Assembly (NCBI GenBank): GCA_000381565.1
Contig: KB906725.1
Location: 1,877,731-1,941,730 of the forward strand
Direction of reading: 5' to 3'
Length of the DNA: 64,000 nt
Source: Oxalobacteraceae bacterium AB_14
GTDB lineage: Bacteria; Pseudomonadota; Gammaproteobacteria; Burkholderiales; Burkholderiaceae_D
Positions 24,435 to 33,076 of this stretch are shown in pieces. Positions within the stretch are counted from its first letter, which is position 1. Each line of letters opens with the position of its first letter. Below the pieces are notes generated by a model. That model was not told the DNA's origin and did not search any database. It saw only the letters and a program-made list of their open reading frames with translations. The translations under genes were made by a program, and so were the position numbers.

Positions 24435-25274
24435 TTAAACATCAACCTTTTCCACCGGCGGATACAGGCCCAGCAGGTTGGCGAAGGCCGGCGCCAGGGC
24501 GCTGACGGCCGCCGTCGTGTAGCCGCGCAGCGCGGCGGGCGCCTCGGCGGCCGTGCGCGCCGGGCGCAGCAGGCCGGCGGCGTCCAGCAGGCGCACCAGT
24601 TGGCGGGCCACGGCGTCGCCGGTATCGATCAGCGTGACGCCGGCATGGCCATGGGCCTGCAACACCTGTTCTATGCCCGCCTGGACGAAGGGGTAGTGGG
24701 TGCAGCCCAGCACCAGCGTGTCGGCGCCCTGGTCCAGCAGCGGCGCCACGTATTGCTCCAGCAGCGCGGCGATGGCGGGGGTTTCCAGGTCGCCCAGCTC
24801 AATCTGGTCGACCAGGCCGACGCACGGTTGCAGCAGGAACTGCGCCCGGGTGGCGGCGCTGATCTGCTCGCGCAGCAGCAGGAATTTTTCGCCCTTGAGC
24901 GTGCGCGCCGTCGCCAGCACGCCGACCTTGCCGCTGCGCGTGGCGGCGGCGGCCGGCTTCAGGCCCGGTTCGACGCCGACCACCGGCAGCTCGGGATGGC
25001 GCGCCCGCACCGCCTTGATGGCGGCCACGGTGGCGGTGTTGCAGGCCACCACCAGCGCCTTGATGCCGCGTTCCAGCAGGAAGGCGGCCACCAGCAGCGC
25101 GCGCTCGACCACGTATTGTTCGGTTTTTTCGCCGTACGGCGCATGGCCGGAATCGGCGAAGTAGATCAAGTCTTCCGCCGGCAGCTGCGCGCGGATGTGG
25201 CGCAGCACCGACAGCCCGCCCACGCCGGAGTCGTAGACACCGATCGGGGCGCCGGGAGAGCGGGCGGCGTGCAT
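24435..25274 (-). CDS. murI: glutamate racemase
   Basis: 279 residues. MurI interconverts L- and D-glutamate for peptidoglycan synthesis. The two catalytic cysteines are visible in VVACNTATVAA (about residue 78) and LGCTHYPFV (about 189), and the N-terminal GVYDSGVGGLSVL carries the catalytic aspartate. The start ATG overlaps the fumarase stop by one base (TGATG), so the two are probably translated from one message. The upstream open frame in the same phase belongs to DNA under the fumarase gene and is not part of this protein. Confidence 0.97.
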   Translation of the reverse strand: MHAARSPGAPIGVYDSGVGGLSVLRHIRAQLPAEDLIYFADSGHAPYGEKTEQYVVERALLVAAFLLERGIKALVVACNTATVAAIKAVRARHPELPVVGVEPGLKPAAAATRSGKVGVLATARTLKGEKFLLLREQISAATRAQFLLQPCVGLVDQIELGDLETPAIAALLEQYVAPLLDQGADTLVLGCTHYPFVQAGIEQVLQAHGHAGVTLIDTGDAVARQLVRLLDAAGLLRPARTAAEAPAALRGYTTAAVSALAPAFANLLGLYPPVEKVDV

Positions 25275-26803
25275 CAGGCGGTGACGATCGGAACGTTCAG
25301 CGCTTCGATCTTGGCTTTCCATTCCTTCGGGCCGGTTTCGTGCACCGAGGTGCCGGCGGCGTCGACCGCCACCGTCACCGGCATGTCCACCACGTCGAAT
25401 TCGTAGATCGCTTCCATGCCCATGTCGGCGAAGCCCAGCACCTTGGCGCCCTTGATCGCCTTCGACACCAGGTAGGCCGAGCCGCCGACCGCCATCAGGT
25501 AGGCCGACTGGTGCTTCTTGATCGACTCGATCGCCACCGGGCCGCGCTCGGCCTTGCCGATCATTGCGATCAGGCCGGTTTGTTCCAGCATCATGTCGGT
25601 GAACTTGTCCATGCGGGTGGCGGTGGTCGGGCCGGCCGGGCCGACCACTTCGTCGCGCACCGGATCGACCGGGCCGACGTAGTAGATCACGCGGTTCTTG
25701 AAGTCCACCGGCAGCGGCTCGCCCTTGGCCAGCATGTCCTGGATGCGCTTGTGCGCGGCGTCGCGGCCGGTCAGCATTTTGCCGTTCAGCAGCAGGGTCT
25801 GGCCCGGCTTCCACGAGGCGACTTCTTCCTTGGTCAGCGTGTTCAGGTCGACGCGCTTGGACTTCTCGGTGTCCGGCGCCCAGCTGACGTCAGGCCAGGT
25901 CGACAGCGGAGGCGGCGTCATGTAGGCGGGACCGGAGCCGTCCAGCACGAAGTGGCCGTGGCGGGTGGCGGCGCAGTTCGGGATCATGGCGACCGGCTTG
26001 GAGGCGGCGTGGGTCGGGTAGGTCATGATCTTCACGTCCAGCACGGTGGTCAGGCCGCCCAGGCCCTGCGCGCCGATGCCCAGCGCGTTGATGCGGTCGC
26101 ACAGTTCGATGCGCAGCTCTTCCAGCTTGTTCTGCGGGCCGCGCTGCTTGAGCTCGTACATGTCGATGTCTTCCATCAGCACTTCCTTGGCCATCAGCAT
26201 CGCCTTCTCGGCGGTGCCGCCGATGCCGATGCCCAGCATGCCCGGCGGGCACCAGCCGGCGCCCATGGTTGGCACGGTCTTGAGCACCCAGTCGATCAGC
26301 GAATCGGAAGGATTCATCATGACCATCTTGGATTTGTTTTCCGAGCCGCCACCCTTGGCCGCGACCTTGACGTCGACGGTGTCGCCCTCGACCAGTTCCA
26401 TGTGGACCACGGCCGGCGTGTTGTCCTTGGTGTTCTTGCGGTCGAAGTGCGGGTCGGCCACGATCGAGGCGCGCAGCTTGTTGTCGTCGAAGTTGTAGGC
26501 GCGGCGCACGCCTTCGTTGACGGCGTCGGTGACGGTGCCGGAGAAGCCCTCGAAGCGCACGCCCATGCCGATCTTCAGGAAGACGTTGACGATGCCGGTG
26601 TCCTGGCAGATCGGACGCTTGCCTTCGGCGCACATGCGCGAATTGGTCAGGATCTGCGCGATCGCATCCTTGGCGGCCGGGCTTTGCTCGGCATCGTAGG
26701 CGCGCGCCAGATGCTCGATATAGTCGGCGGGATGGTAGTAGCTGATGTACTGGAGCGCGGCGGCAACGGATTCAATCAGGTCTTCTTGCTTTATGATGGT
26801 CAT
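25274..26803 (-). CDS. fumA: class I fumarate hydratase (4Fe-4S type)
   Basis: 509 residues, the length of single-chain class I fumarases. It hydrates fumarate to malate using a 4Fe-4S cluster. Cluster cysteines are visible in KRPICQDTGIVN and PNCAATRHGHF, and GAGWCPPGMLGIGIGG is the family's central motif. The C-terminal beta domain has YYVGPVDPVRDEVVGPAGPTT. It is translationally coupled to murI downstream and lies 26 bases after the UPF0114 gene, so a three-gene minus-strand unit is likely. Confidence 0.96.
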   Translation of the reverse strand: MTIIKQEDLIESVAAALQYISYYHPADYIEHLARAYDAEQSPAAKDAIAQILTNSRMCAEGKRPICQDTGIVNVFLKIGMGVRFEGFSGTVTDAVNEGVRRAYNFDDNKLRASIVADPHFDRKNTKDNTPAVVHMELVEGDTVDVKVAAKGGGSENKSKMVMMNPSDSLIDWVLKTVPTMGAGWCPPGMLGIGIGGTAEKAMLMAKEVLMEDIDMYELKQRGPQNKLEELRIELCDRINALGIGAQGLGGLTTVLDVKIMTYPTHAASKPVAMIPNCAATRHGHFVLDGSGPAYMTPPPLSTWPDVSWAPDTEKSKRVDLNTLTKEEVASWKPGQTLLLNGKMLTGRDAAHKRIQDMLAKGEPLPVDFKNRVIYYVGPVDPVRDEVVGPAGPTTATRMDKFTDMMLEQTGLIAMIGKAERGPVAIESIKKHQSAYLMAVGGSAYLVSKAIKGAKVLGFADMGMEAIYEFDVVDMPVTVAVDAAGTSVHETGPKEWKAKIEALNVPIVTA

Positions 26804-26829
26804 GATGTTCTCGCGTGGTGGATGGGGTA

Positions 26830-27420
26830 TTAATGGGATTCGTTGTGGGTCAGCGTGGTGATGCGGTCGGTATAGGAGATCGCCAACGCCGACAGCAGGA
26901 ACACTGCGTGGATGCCGGTTTGTGCGATGAGCGTCTTTTCATCGTAGACGCTGGCATTGATAAAGGTCTTCAGCAGATGGATGGACGAGATGCCGATGAT
27001 GGCCATCGCCAGCTTGGTCTTGAGCACGGAAGCGTTCACGTGCGACAGCCATTCCGGCTGGTCGGGGTGGCTGTCCAGGTTCATGCGCGAGATAAAGGTT
27101 TCGTAGCCGCCGATGATGACCATCACCAGCAGGTTGGAGATCATGACCACGTCGATCAGGCCGAGCACGACCAGCATGATGGTGGTTTCGTTGAGTTTTT
27201 CCGGCACCGGGGCGCCGGGCACGGCGACGGCCTGGAAGATGTGCTGGAGCGCGGTCTCGTTGCCCAGTACGGCGCCGATCAAGTCCTTCAGTTCTACCCA
27301 GAAATGGAACACATAGACGCACTGCGCCAGGATCAAGCCCAGGTACAGCGGCAACTGGAGCCAGCGCGTCATGAAGATAAAGGCGGGCAGCGGTCGTAGC
27401 TTCGGTGGTGGCTTGGTCAT
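26830..27420 (-). CDS. UPF0114 (YqhA-type) inner-membrane protein
   Basis: 196 residues from the ATG at 27420, supported by AGGAG about 12 bases before; longer upstream readings lack a ribosome site. Three to four transmembrane helices are visible, among them FMTRWLQLPLYLGLILAQCV, IMLVVLGLIDVVMISNLLVM and LLSALAISY near the end. The central VMISNLLVMVIIGGYETFIS and the SRMNLDSHPDQPEWLSHVN loop are family features. Function is unknown. It leads the fumA-murI unit and faces acs across a 224-bp intergenic region. Confidence 0.88.
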   Translation of the reverse strand: MTKPPPKLRPLPAFIFMTRWLQLPLYLGLILAQCVYVFHFWVELKDLIGAVLGNETALQHIFQAVAVPGAPVPEKLNETTIMLVVLGLIDVVMISNLLVMVIIGGYETFISRMNLDSHPDQPEWLSHVNASVLKTKLAMAIIGISSIHLLKTFINASVYDEKTLIAQTGIHAVFLLSALAISYTDRITTLTHNESH

Positions 27421-27644
27421 TACGGCGGGACTCCTGGAAATGGTGCATGCTAACGGGATAGCCGACATTTTACACGTGCTGCCCAGCAATCGCAGCGGCG
27501 TGTGGGTACTACGTATGGTTGATGAAATATTGGTAAAATTACATAGGGCATTACATCCTCCGCCGGGGATTATCAATCTGTAAGGGCTCAGTAAGCGATG
27601 AAGTTTATGTTTATGACAAACGACTACAAACTCTGGAGACAAGT

Positions 27645-29633
27645 ATGAGCAGCACTACCACACAGCAAGGTCCGCAGGAATCCCGCATCTTCACGCCACC
27701 GGCGGCGTTTGTAGCACAGGCCACGGTGGCCGGCATGGACGCCTACAACGCGTTGTGCGCCGAAGCGGAGGCCGACTACGAAGGCTTCTGGTCGCGCCTG
27801 GCGAAGGAAAATCTGGTCTGGCAAAAGCCGTACACCAAGGTGCTGAACGAAGACAACGCGCCGTTCTACAAGTGGTTTGAGGACGGCCACCTGAACGTCT
27901 CGTACAACTGCCTGGACCGCAATCTGCAGAACGGCAACGCCGACAAGACCGCCATCATTTTCGAGGCGGACGACGGCAAGTCGGTCAATGTCAGCTACAA
28001 GGAACTGCACGAGAAAGTCTGCAAATTCGCCAACGGCCTGAAATCGCGCGGTATCAAGAAGGGCGACCGCGTGATCATCTACATGTCGATGTCGGTCGAA
28101 GGCGTGGCGGCGATGCAAGCCTGCGCGCGCATCGGCGCCACGCACTCGGTGGTGTTTGGCGGCTTCTCCGCCAAGTCGCTGCAGGAGCGCATCATCGACG
28201 CCGGCGCGGTGGCCGTGATCACCGCCGACGAGCAAATGCGCGGCGGCAAGAGCCTGCCGTTGAAAGCCATCGTCGACGAAGCGCTGGCGCTGGGCGGCTG
28301 CGACACCATCAAGGACGTGATCGTCTACAAGCGCACTGGCGGCAACATCAACTTCCAGGCCGGCCGCGACCTGTGGCTGCATGAGCTGGTCGCCGACCAG
28401 GCGGCCGAATGCGAGCCGGAGTGGGTCGATGCCGAGCATCCGCTGTTCATCCTGTACACGTCCGGTTCGACCGGCACGCCCAAGGGTGTGCAGCATTCGA
28501 GCGGCGGCTACCTGCTGTGGGCCGCGCTGACGATGAAGTGGTCGTTCGACATCAAGCCGACCGATGTGTACTGGTGCACGGCCGACATCGGCTGGGTGAC
28601 GGGCCACAGCTACATCGCCTACGGTCCGACGGCGGTGGGCGCGACGCAAGTGGTGTTCGAAGGCGTGCCGACCTTCCCGAACGCCGGCCGCTTCTGGGAC
28701 ACCATCGCCAAGCACAAGGTCAGCATCTTCTACACCGCGCCGACGGCGATCCGTTCGCTGATCAAGGCGTCGGACGTGGACCCGAAAGTGCATCCGAAAA
28801 ATTACGACCTGTCGTCGCTGCGTTTGCTGGGCACGGTGGGCGAGCCGATCAATCCGGAAGCGTGGATGTGGTACTACACGCAGGTGGGGGGCGCGAAGTG
28901 TCCGATCGTCGACACTTTCTGGCAGACCGAGACCGGCGGCCACATGATCACCCCGCTGCCGGGCGCGACGCCGATGGTGCCGGGTTCGTGCACCTTGCCG
29001 CTGCCGGGCATCATGGCGGCCATCGTGGACGAGGCTGGTGTGGACGTGCCGAACGGGCAGGGCGGCATCCTGGTCGTCAAGCGTCCTTGGCCTTCGATGA
29101 TCCGCACCATCTGGAACAATCCTGAGCGCTTCAAGGCTAGCTACTTCCCGGAGGAACTGGGCGGCAAGATGTACCTGGCTGGCGACGGCGCGATCCGCAA
29201 CAAGGATACGGGTTACTTCACCATCACCGGGCGTATCGATGACGTGCTGAACGTGTCGGGTCACCGCATGGGCACGATGGAGATTGAATCGGCGCTGGTG
29301 GCCAATCCGCTGGTGGCCGAGGCTGCGGTGGTTGGCAAGCCGGATGACACGACGGGTGAATCGATCTGCGCGTTCGTGGTGTTGAAGCAGGCGCGTCCGA
29401 CTGGGGATGAGGCCAAGAAGCTGGCGCTGGAGTTGCGCAATTGGGTGGCCAAGGAGATTGGTCCGATCGCCAAGCCGAAGGAGATTCGTTTTGGGGATAA
29501 CCTGCCGAAGACGCGTTCGGGCAAGATCATGCGGCGCTTGCTGCGGGTGTTGGCCAAGGGCGAGGTGATTACGCAGGATGTGTCCACGCTGGAGAATCCG
29601 GCGATTCTGGAGCAGTTGAAGGAAGCTTCCTGA
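27645..29633 (+). CDS. acs: acetyl-CoA synthetase
   Basis: 662 residues, the full length of AMP-forming Acs. It makes acetyl-CoA from acetate, ATP and CoA through acetyl-AMP. The adenylation P-loop YTSGSTGTPKGVQHSSGGYL is complete; DTFWQTETGGHMITPLPG supplies the acetate and adenine pocket; the hinge and C-terminal lysine motif TRSGKIMRRLLR is present, so the enzyme can be controlled by lysine acetylation. A GGAG ribosome site is 6 bases before the ATG. With isocitrate lyase at 58.3 kb this gives growth on acetate. Confidence 0.97.
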   Translation: MSSTTTQQGPQESRIFTPPAAFVAQATVAGMDAYNALCAEAEADYEGFWSRLAKENLVWQKPYTKVLNEDNAPFYKWFEDGHLNVSYNCLDRNLQNGNADKTAIIFEADDGKSVNVSYKELHEKVCKFANGLKSRGIKKGDRVIIYMSMSVEGVAAMQACARIGATHSVVFGGFSAKSLQERIIDAGAVAVITADEQMRGGKSLPLKAIVDEALALGGCDTIKDVIVYKRTGGNINFQAGRDLWLHELVADQAAECEPEWVDAEHPLFILYTSGSTGTPKGVQHSSGGYLLWAALTMKWSFDIKPTDVYWCTADIGWVTGHSYIAYGPTAVGATQVVFEGVPTFPNAGRFWDTIAKHKVSIFYTAPTAIRSLIKASDVDPKVHPKNYDLSSLRLLGTVGEPINPEAWMWYYTQVGGAKCPIVDTFWQTETGGHMITPLPGATPMVPGSCTLPLPGIMAAIVDEAGVDVPNGQGGILVVKRPWPSMIRTIWNNPERFKASYFPEELGGKMYLAGDGAIRNKDTGYFTITGRIDDVLNVSGHRMGTMEIESALVANPLVAEAAVVGKPDDTTGESICAFVVLKQARPTGDEAKKLALELRNWVAKEIGPIAKPKEIRFGDNLPKTRSGKIMRRLLRVLAKGEVITQDVSTLENPAILEQLKEAS

Positions 29634-29642
29634 TCAGGCATG

Positions 29643-29699
29643 CGTCGTTCCACCCATTGGGTGCAACGACCTCCCGCGAAGGCGGGAGTCCATGCTGCG
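29643..29699. repeat. degenerate REP-like palindromes between acs and tRNA-Ser
   Basis: Two adjacent hairpins: CGTT-CCACCCA/TGGGTG-CAACG, and CTCCCGCGAAGGCGGGAG followed by TCCATGCTGCG. The second has the CCCGC-x-AGGCGGG core and the flanking TCCATG seen at 11281. It probably serves as the acs transcript end. Confidence 0.65.
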
Positions 29700-29826
29700 T
29701 TTGCCGTAGCCAGACCTCCAAGACTGGCGTCGAAGGTAGCAAAGATGCAGGAGGGGGAAATAATGTTGGTACTCTCTGGAATCTTTGCTATAATTCGCGG
29801 CTTCTCCGGAAGGGGAAAGTAATGCA

Positions 29827-29917
29827 GGAGAGGTGGATGAGTGGTTGAAGTCGCACGCCTGGAAAGCGTGTATAGGTTCATAGCCTATCGGGGGTTCGAA
29901 TCCCCCTCTCTCCGCCA
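29827..29917 (+). tRNA. tRNA-Ser (GGA anticodon), island attachment side
   Basis: 91 bases with encoded CCA and the long variable arm expected of tRNA-Ser. The anticodon loop reads CTGGAAA (anticodon GGA). The T-arm is GGGGGTTCGAATCCCCC, the discriminator is G, and the acceptor closes with one G-U pair. Two P4-type integrase genes follow, a usual sign that the tRNA 3' end is an attachment site. Bases 29898-29910 recur at 44832. Confidence 0.97.
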
Positions 29918-29947
29918 GGATTAGTACCAAAAGGTACAAAGAAGCAT

Positions 29948-29986
29948 AAAAAACCGCTGTCCTCCTAGGAGACTGCGGTTTTTTTG
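29948..29986 (+). terminator. rho-independent terminator after tRNA-Ser
   Basis: AAAAACCGC, a nearly self-complementary GTCCTCCTAGGAGAC, then GCGGTTTTTTT. It is a strong stem followed by seven T residues, 31 bases after the tRNA. Confidence 0.88.
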
Positions 29987-30128
29987 TCTCTGGACGTCCC
30001 CCAACGTCCTGGGAGATCCGATACTTCAGGGTCCCGAAATGGGTCCATGCTGACATCTAGCAAAACTTTATGGACCCAAAACGGTCAAATTCTCGTGTGA
30101 AGGCACTAGCCTTTCCCAGGAGATGACC

Positions 30129-31349
30129 ATGAGCAAGCGTATATTGCCATTATCCGACCAGCAAGTCCGCAACGCCAAACCCCGCGACAAAATCTATACG
30201 CTCTCCGATGGCGGCGGTCTCTACCTTGAAGTCAGCCCAGCCGGTTCGAAGATATGGCGGATGAAATTTCGACAGCAGGACGGCAGCACCAATCGACTGA
30301 CGTTCGGACCCTATCCCGAAATTACATTGGCTGCGGCGCGAGATAAGCGCCTGGACGCGCGCCGTTTGATGCTGGAAGGAGTCGATCCGGCACAGCACCG
30401 GAAGGAGACGAAGCGGAAGGCACTGGAGAGGGCCTCCAATACGTTTGAGAAGGTCGCACGCGAGTGGCACGGCAACAAGGTGCCAACCTGGAGCGAGCGC
30501 ACCGCGACAAACATCTTGCGCAGGCTGGAGCTGGACATCTTTCCGGAAATCGGCAGGCGCCCCATTCACGAGATCACGCATGCAGAGCTGATCACCACGT
30601 TGCGTAAGATCGAAGAGCGAGGCGCGCACGAAATTGCGCACCGGCAGAAGGCTGTCTGTTCATCGATTCTCAGCTACGGCATTCAGATAGGGCTATTGGA
30701 GCGTAACATTGCCGTCGACATGAAAGATGTCTTGAAGACAGTGCGCGGCAGCCACTTCGCTGCCATCGACATCGACGAGTTGCCGGCGTTCCTTAGCGCG
30801 CTCAGACGCAATGAATCGCGCATGCTTAAACCCACTCAGATCGCGTTGCGGTTGATGATGCTGATCTTCGTGCGGACCAGTGAGCTGATCGAGACGCCAT
30901 GGAGCGAGATCGATCTGGAGACAGGGGAGTGGATCATTCCCTGGCAGCGTATGAAGCGCGGCAAGCTCACGGTGAACCCGGATACCACCGACCATCACGT
31001 TTGTCTTTCCAGGCAGGCACGGGACCTCTTGCGTGAGCTGCATGCGATTACCGGCGGCGGCACCTACGTATTTCCGAATCAGCGTGATCCAGGCAAGCCG
31101 CTAAGCAACAACGCCATTCTCAAATCGTTGGAGCGCATGGGGTACAAAGGCAGGATGACTGGGCATGGGTTCCGAGCATTGGCCATGAGCGCCATTAAGG
31201 AACAATTGGGCTATCGGCATGAGGTGATAGATCGCCAACTGGCACATGCACCACGGGACAGGCTTTCCAGTGCCTATGACAGGGCAACGTATCTAGCAGA
31301 ACGAAAAATGATGATGCAGGCGTGGGCAGATTACCTCGATAGTCTCTAG
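30129..31349 (+). CDS. P4-type tyrosine-recombinase integrase, copy 1
   Basis: 406 residues from ATG 30129, which has AGGAG 6 bases before it; ATG 30123 is too close to that site. The N-terminal DUF4102 arm-binding domain has YTLSDGGGLYLEV and RLTFGPYPEITLAAAR. The central core-binding domain follows. The catalytic domain keeps the first arginine (IFVRTSELI), HGFRALAM with the H-x-x-R pair, LAHAP for the second histidine, and the SSAYDRATYL tyrosine. It is the first gene after tRNA-Ser, as expected of the integrase that targets it. It is closely related to the next integrase. Confidence 0.92.
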   Translation: MSKRILPLSDQQVRNAKPRDKIYTLSDGGGLYLEVSPAGSKIWRMKFRQQDGSTNRLTFGPYPEITLAAARDKRLDARRLMLEGVDPAQHRKETKRKALERASNTFEKVAREWHGNKVPTWSERTATNILRRLELDIFPEIGRRPIHEITHAELITTLRKIEERGAHEIAHRQKAVCSSILSYGIQIGLLERNIAVDMKDVLKTVRGSHFAAIDIDELPAFLSALRRNESRMLKPTQIALRLMMLIFVRTSELIETPWSEIDLETGEWIIPWQRMKRGKLTVNPDTTDHHVCLSRQARDLLRELHAITGGGTYVFPNQRDPGKPLSNNAILKSLERMGYKGRMTGHGFRALAMSAIKEQLGYRHEVIDRQLAHAPRDRLSSAYDRATYLAERKMMMQAWADYLDSL

Positions 31350-31788
31350 CATTTCCGCGACCGGTTTGTATCGCAGGCGGCGGGTACGGCCAATGATCGT
31401 CCAGACCATTCGGAGGCTTTAATGTTGAGTTCGCTCTTGAAAATTTCAAGAAATTTGGAGTTGTTGGGACTATTGCAGGATAGGCTGTTGTTAACGAATG
31501 TGCTCCACCATTTTCACTTCGGTGAATCAAAGAAACCTAGGTGTGGTGAGGAGGTCTGTATGTCAACCTCGTTTTGTCAAACGCTTGTTCAGGCGTCGTT
31601 AATGCGACGATGTACGAGCGCAGACGGGCTACGTGGATCGTGAGAAAATCCGCCGGGAGATCACGTTATCCAACGGTGTGCAGCCCTCTCAGAGGCTTGA
31701 TATGGATCAGCTTTTGCTGCCATCGTGAAGCCAACATCCCCGCACCTGATCTACAGTAATTTCCGGCATCGTACCGAGCGAGACTGCC
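31350..31788. other. spacer between the two integrases
   Basis: About 440 bases. Short open frames occur but none has a convincing ribosome site or family pattern. The last 60 bases before copy 2 should hold its promoter. An attachment-site remnant would be expected here if copy 2 came with a second element, but I see no copy of the tRNA 3' sequence; only a weak GCAGCCCTCTCAGAGG is present at about 31680. Confidence 0.4.
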
Positions 31789-33027
31789 ATGGCAAAAATC
31801 ATCCTTCCCCTAGCGGAAATACAAGTCAGGAATGCCAAGCCCCGTGAGAAACCGTACAAACTGTTTGACGGTGGTGGGCTGTTCCTTGAGGTGGCGCGCT
31901 GCGGTTCCCGCATCTGGCGCTTCAAGTTTCGTCAGATGAACGGCAAGGAAAACACCCTCACGTTTGGGCGTTATCCAGAGATCTCGCTGCTGGAGGCCCG
32001 GGAGAAGCGCCTGGCGGCGCGCCGCCTTATCGCCCACGGGATTGACCCGGCCAAACATCGTGACGACGCCAAACGCCAGGCGGCCGAACGGGCCTCCAAT
32101 ACCTTTGAGAAGATCGCGCGGGAGTGGCACACCAACAAAGTCCCTACCTGGAGCGCGCGCACGGCCAAGAGCACACTGCTTCGACTGGAGGCCGATATCT
32201 TCGATGAGATCGGCGACAGGCCCATCGACGAACTCAAACACCGGGATCTGATTGCCGTCCTGCGCAAGATCGAACAGCGCGGCGCCAGCGAGGTCGCGCA
32301 CCGCATGAAGGCGGTCTGCTCGCAAATCTTCAGCTACGCCATCCAGTGCGGCCTGGCCGACCGGAACCTGGTGGTGGACATGAAGGACGTCCTCAAAACC
32401 CGGCGTGCTTCCCATTTCGCTGCGATCGACGCCGACGAACTCCCCGCTTTCCTTGGCGCCCTTGAACGACAGGAAGCGCGTATGTATAAGGCCACCCGCA
32501 TCGCCTTGCGCCTGATGCTGCTGGTCTTCGTTCGCACAAGTGAGCTGATCGAAACGTCATGGAGCGAAATCGATCTGGAAAAGGGCGAGTGGATCATTCC
32601 CTGGCAGCGCATGAAGCGCGGCAGGCTGACCGCCAATCCCGACATGACGAACCACCACGTTTGCTTGTCCCGCCAGGCTTGCGCGTTGCTGCGCGACCTG
32701 CACGCCATCACCGGCCGCAGCAGATATATCTTTCCAAACCAACGCGACCATGAGAGACCGATCAGCAGCAACACTATTTTGGTGGCGCTCGAACGCATGG
32801 GATACAAAGGACGCATGACAGGCCACGGCTTTCGCGCGCCGGCGATGAGCACGATCAAGGAGCGGCTGGGATATCGGCATGAAGTCATCGATCGCCAGCT
32901 GGCGCATGCGCCAAAGGACAAGGTCGCCAGTGCATATGACCGCGCGCAGTTCCTTGTGGAGCGCCACAGGATGATGCAGGAGTGGGCCGACTACATTGAT
33001 GCCGTTGCCAAGGACGCGTGCCGATAA
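31789..33027 (+). CDS. P4-type tyrosine-recombinase integrase, copy 2
   Basis: 412 residues. It aligns with copy 1 along its whole length, sharing for instance PLAEIQVRNAKPREKPYKLFD at the start and GEWIIPWQRMKRG in the catalytic domain. All catalytic positions are present: LVFVRTSELIETSW, HGFRAPAMS with H-x-x-R, QLAHAPKD, and ASAYDRAQFL for the tyrosine. The proline after the second arginine (RAPA where copy 1 has RALA) is unusual and may affect activity. Codon use is more GC-rich than in copy 1. It ends two bases before a uridine-kinase remnant on the other strand, so it marks the edge of a different insertion from copy 1. Confidence 0.9.
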   Translation: MAKIILPLAEIQVRNAKPREKPYKLFDGGGLFLEVARCGSRIWRFKFRQMNGKENTLTFGRYPEISLLEAREKRLAARRLIAHGIDPAKHRDDAKRQAAERASNTFEKIAREWHTNKVPTWSARTAKSTLLRLEADIFDEIGDRPIDELKHRDLIAVLRKIEQRGASEVAHRMKAVCSQIFSYAIQCGLADRNLVVDMKDVLKTRRASHFAAIDADELPAFLGALERQEARMYKATRIALRLMLLVFVRTSELIETSWSEIDLEKGEWIIPWQRMKRGRLTANPDMTNHHVCLSRQACALLRDLHAITGRSRYIFPNQRDHERPISSNTILVALERMGYKGRMTGHGFRAPAMSTIKERLGYRHEVIDRQLAHAPKDKVASAYDRAQFLVERHRMMQEWADYIDAVAKDACR

Positions 33028-33076
33028 ATCAGTCTAGCTTCATTTGGTCAATCACACTCGCCACCCGGTGTTGATC

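Noticed and set aside
26815..27399. Plus-strand frame opposite the UPF0114 gene
   Set aside because: Translation is an antisense, Q/H/V-rich shadow of a clear membrane protein on the minus strand.
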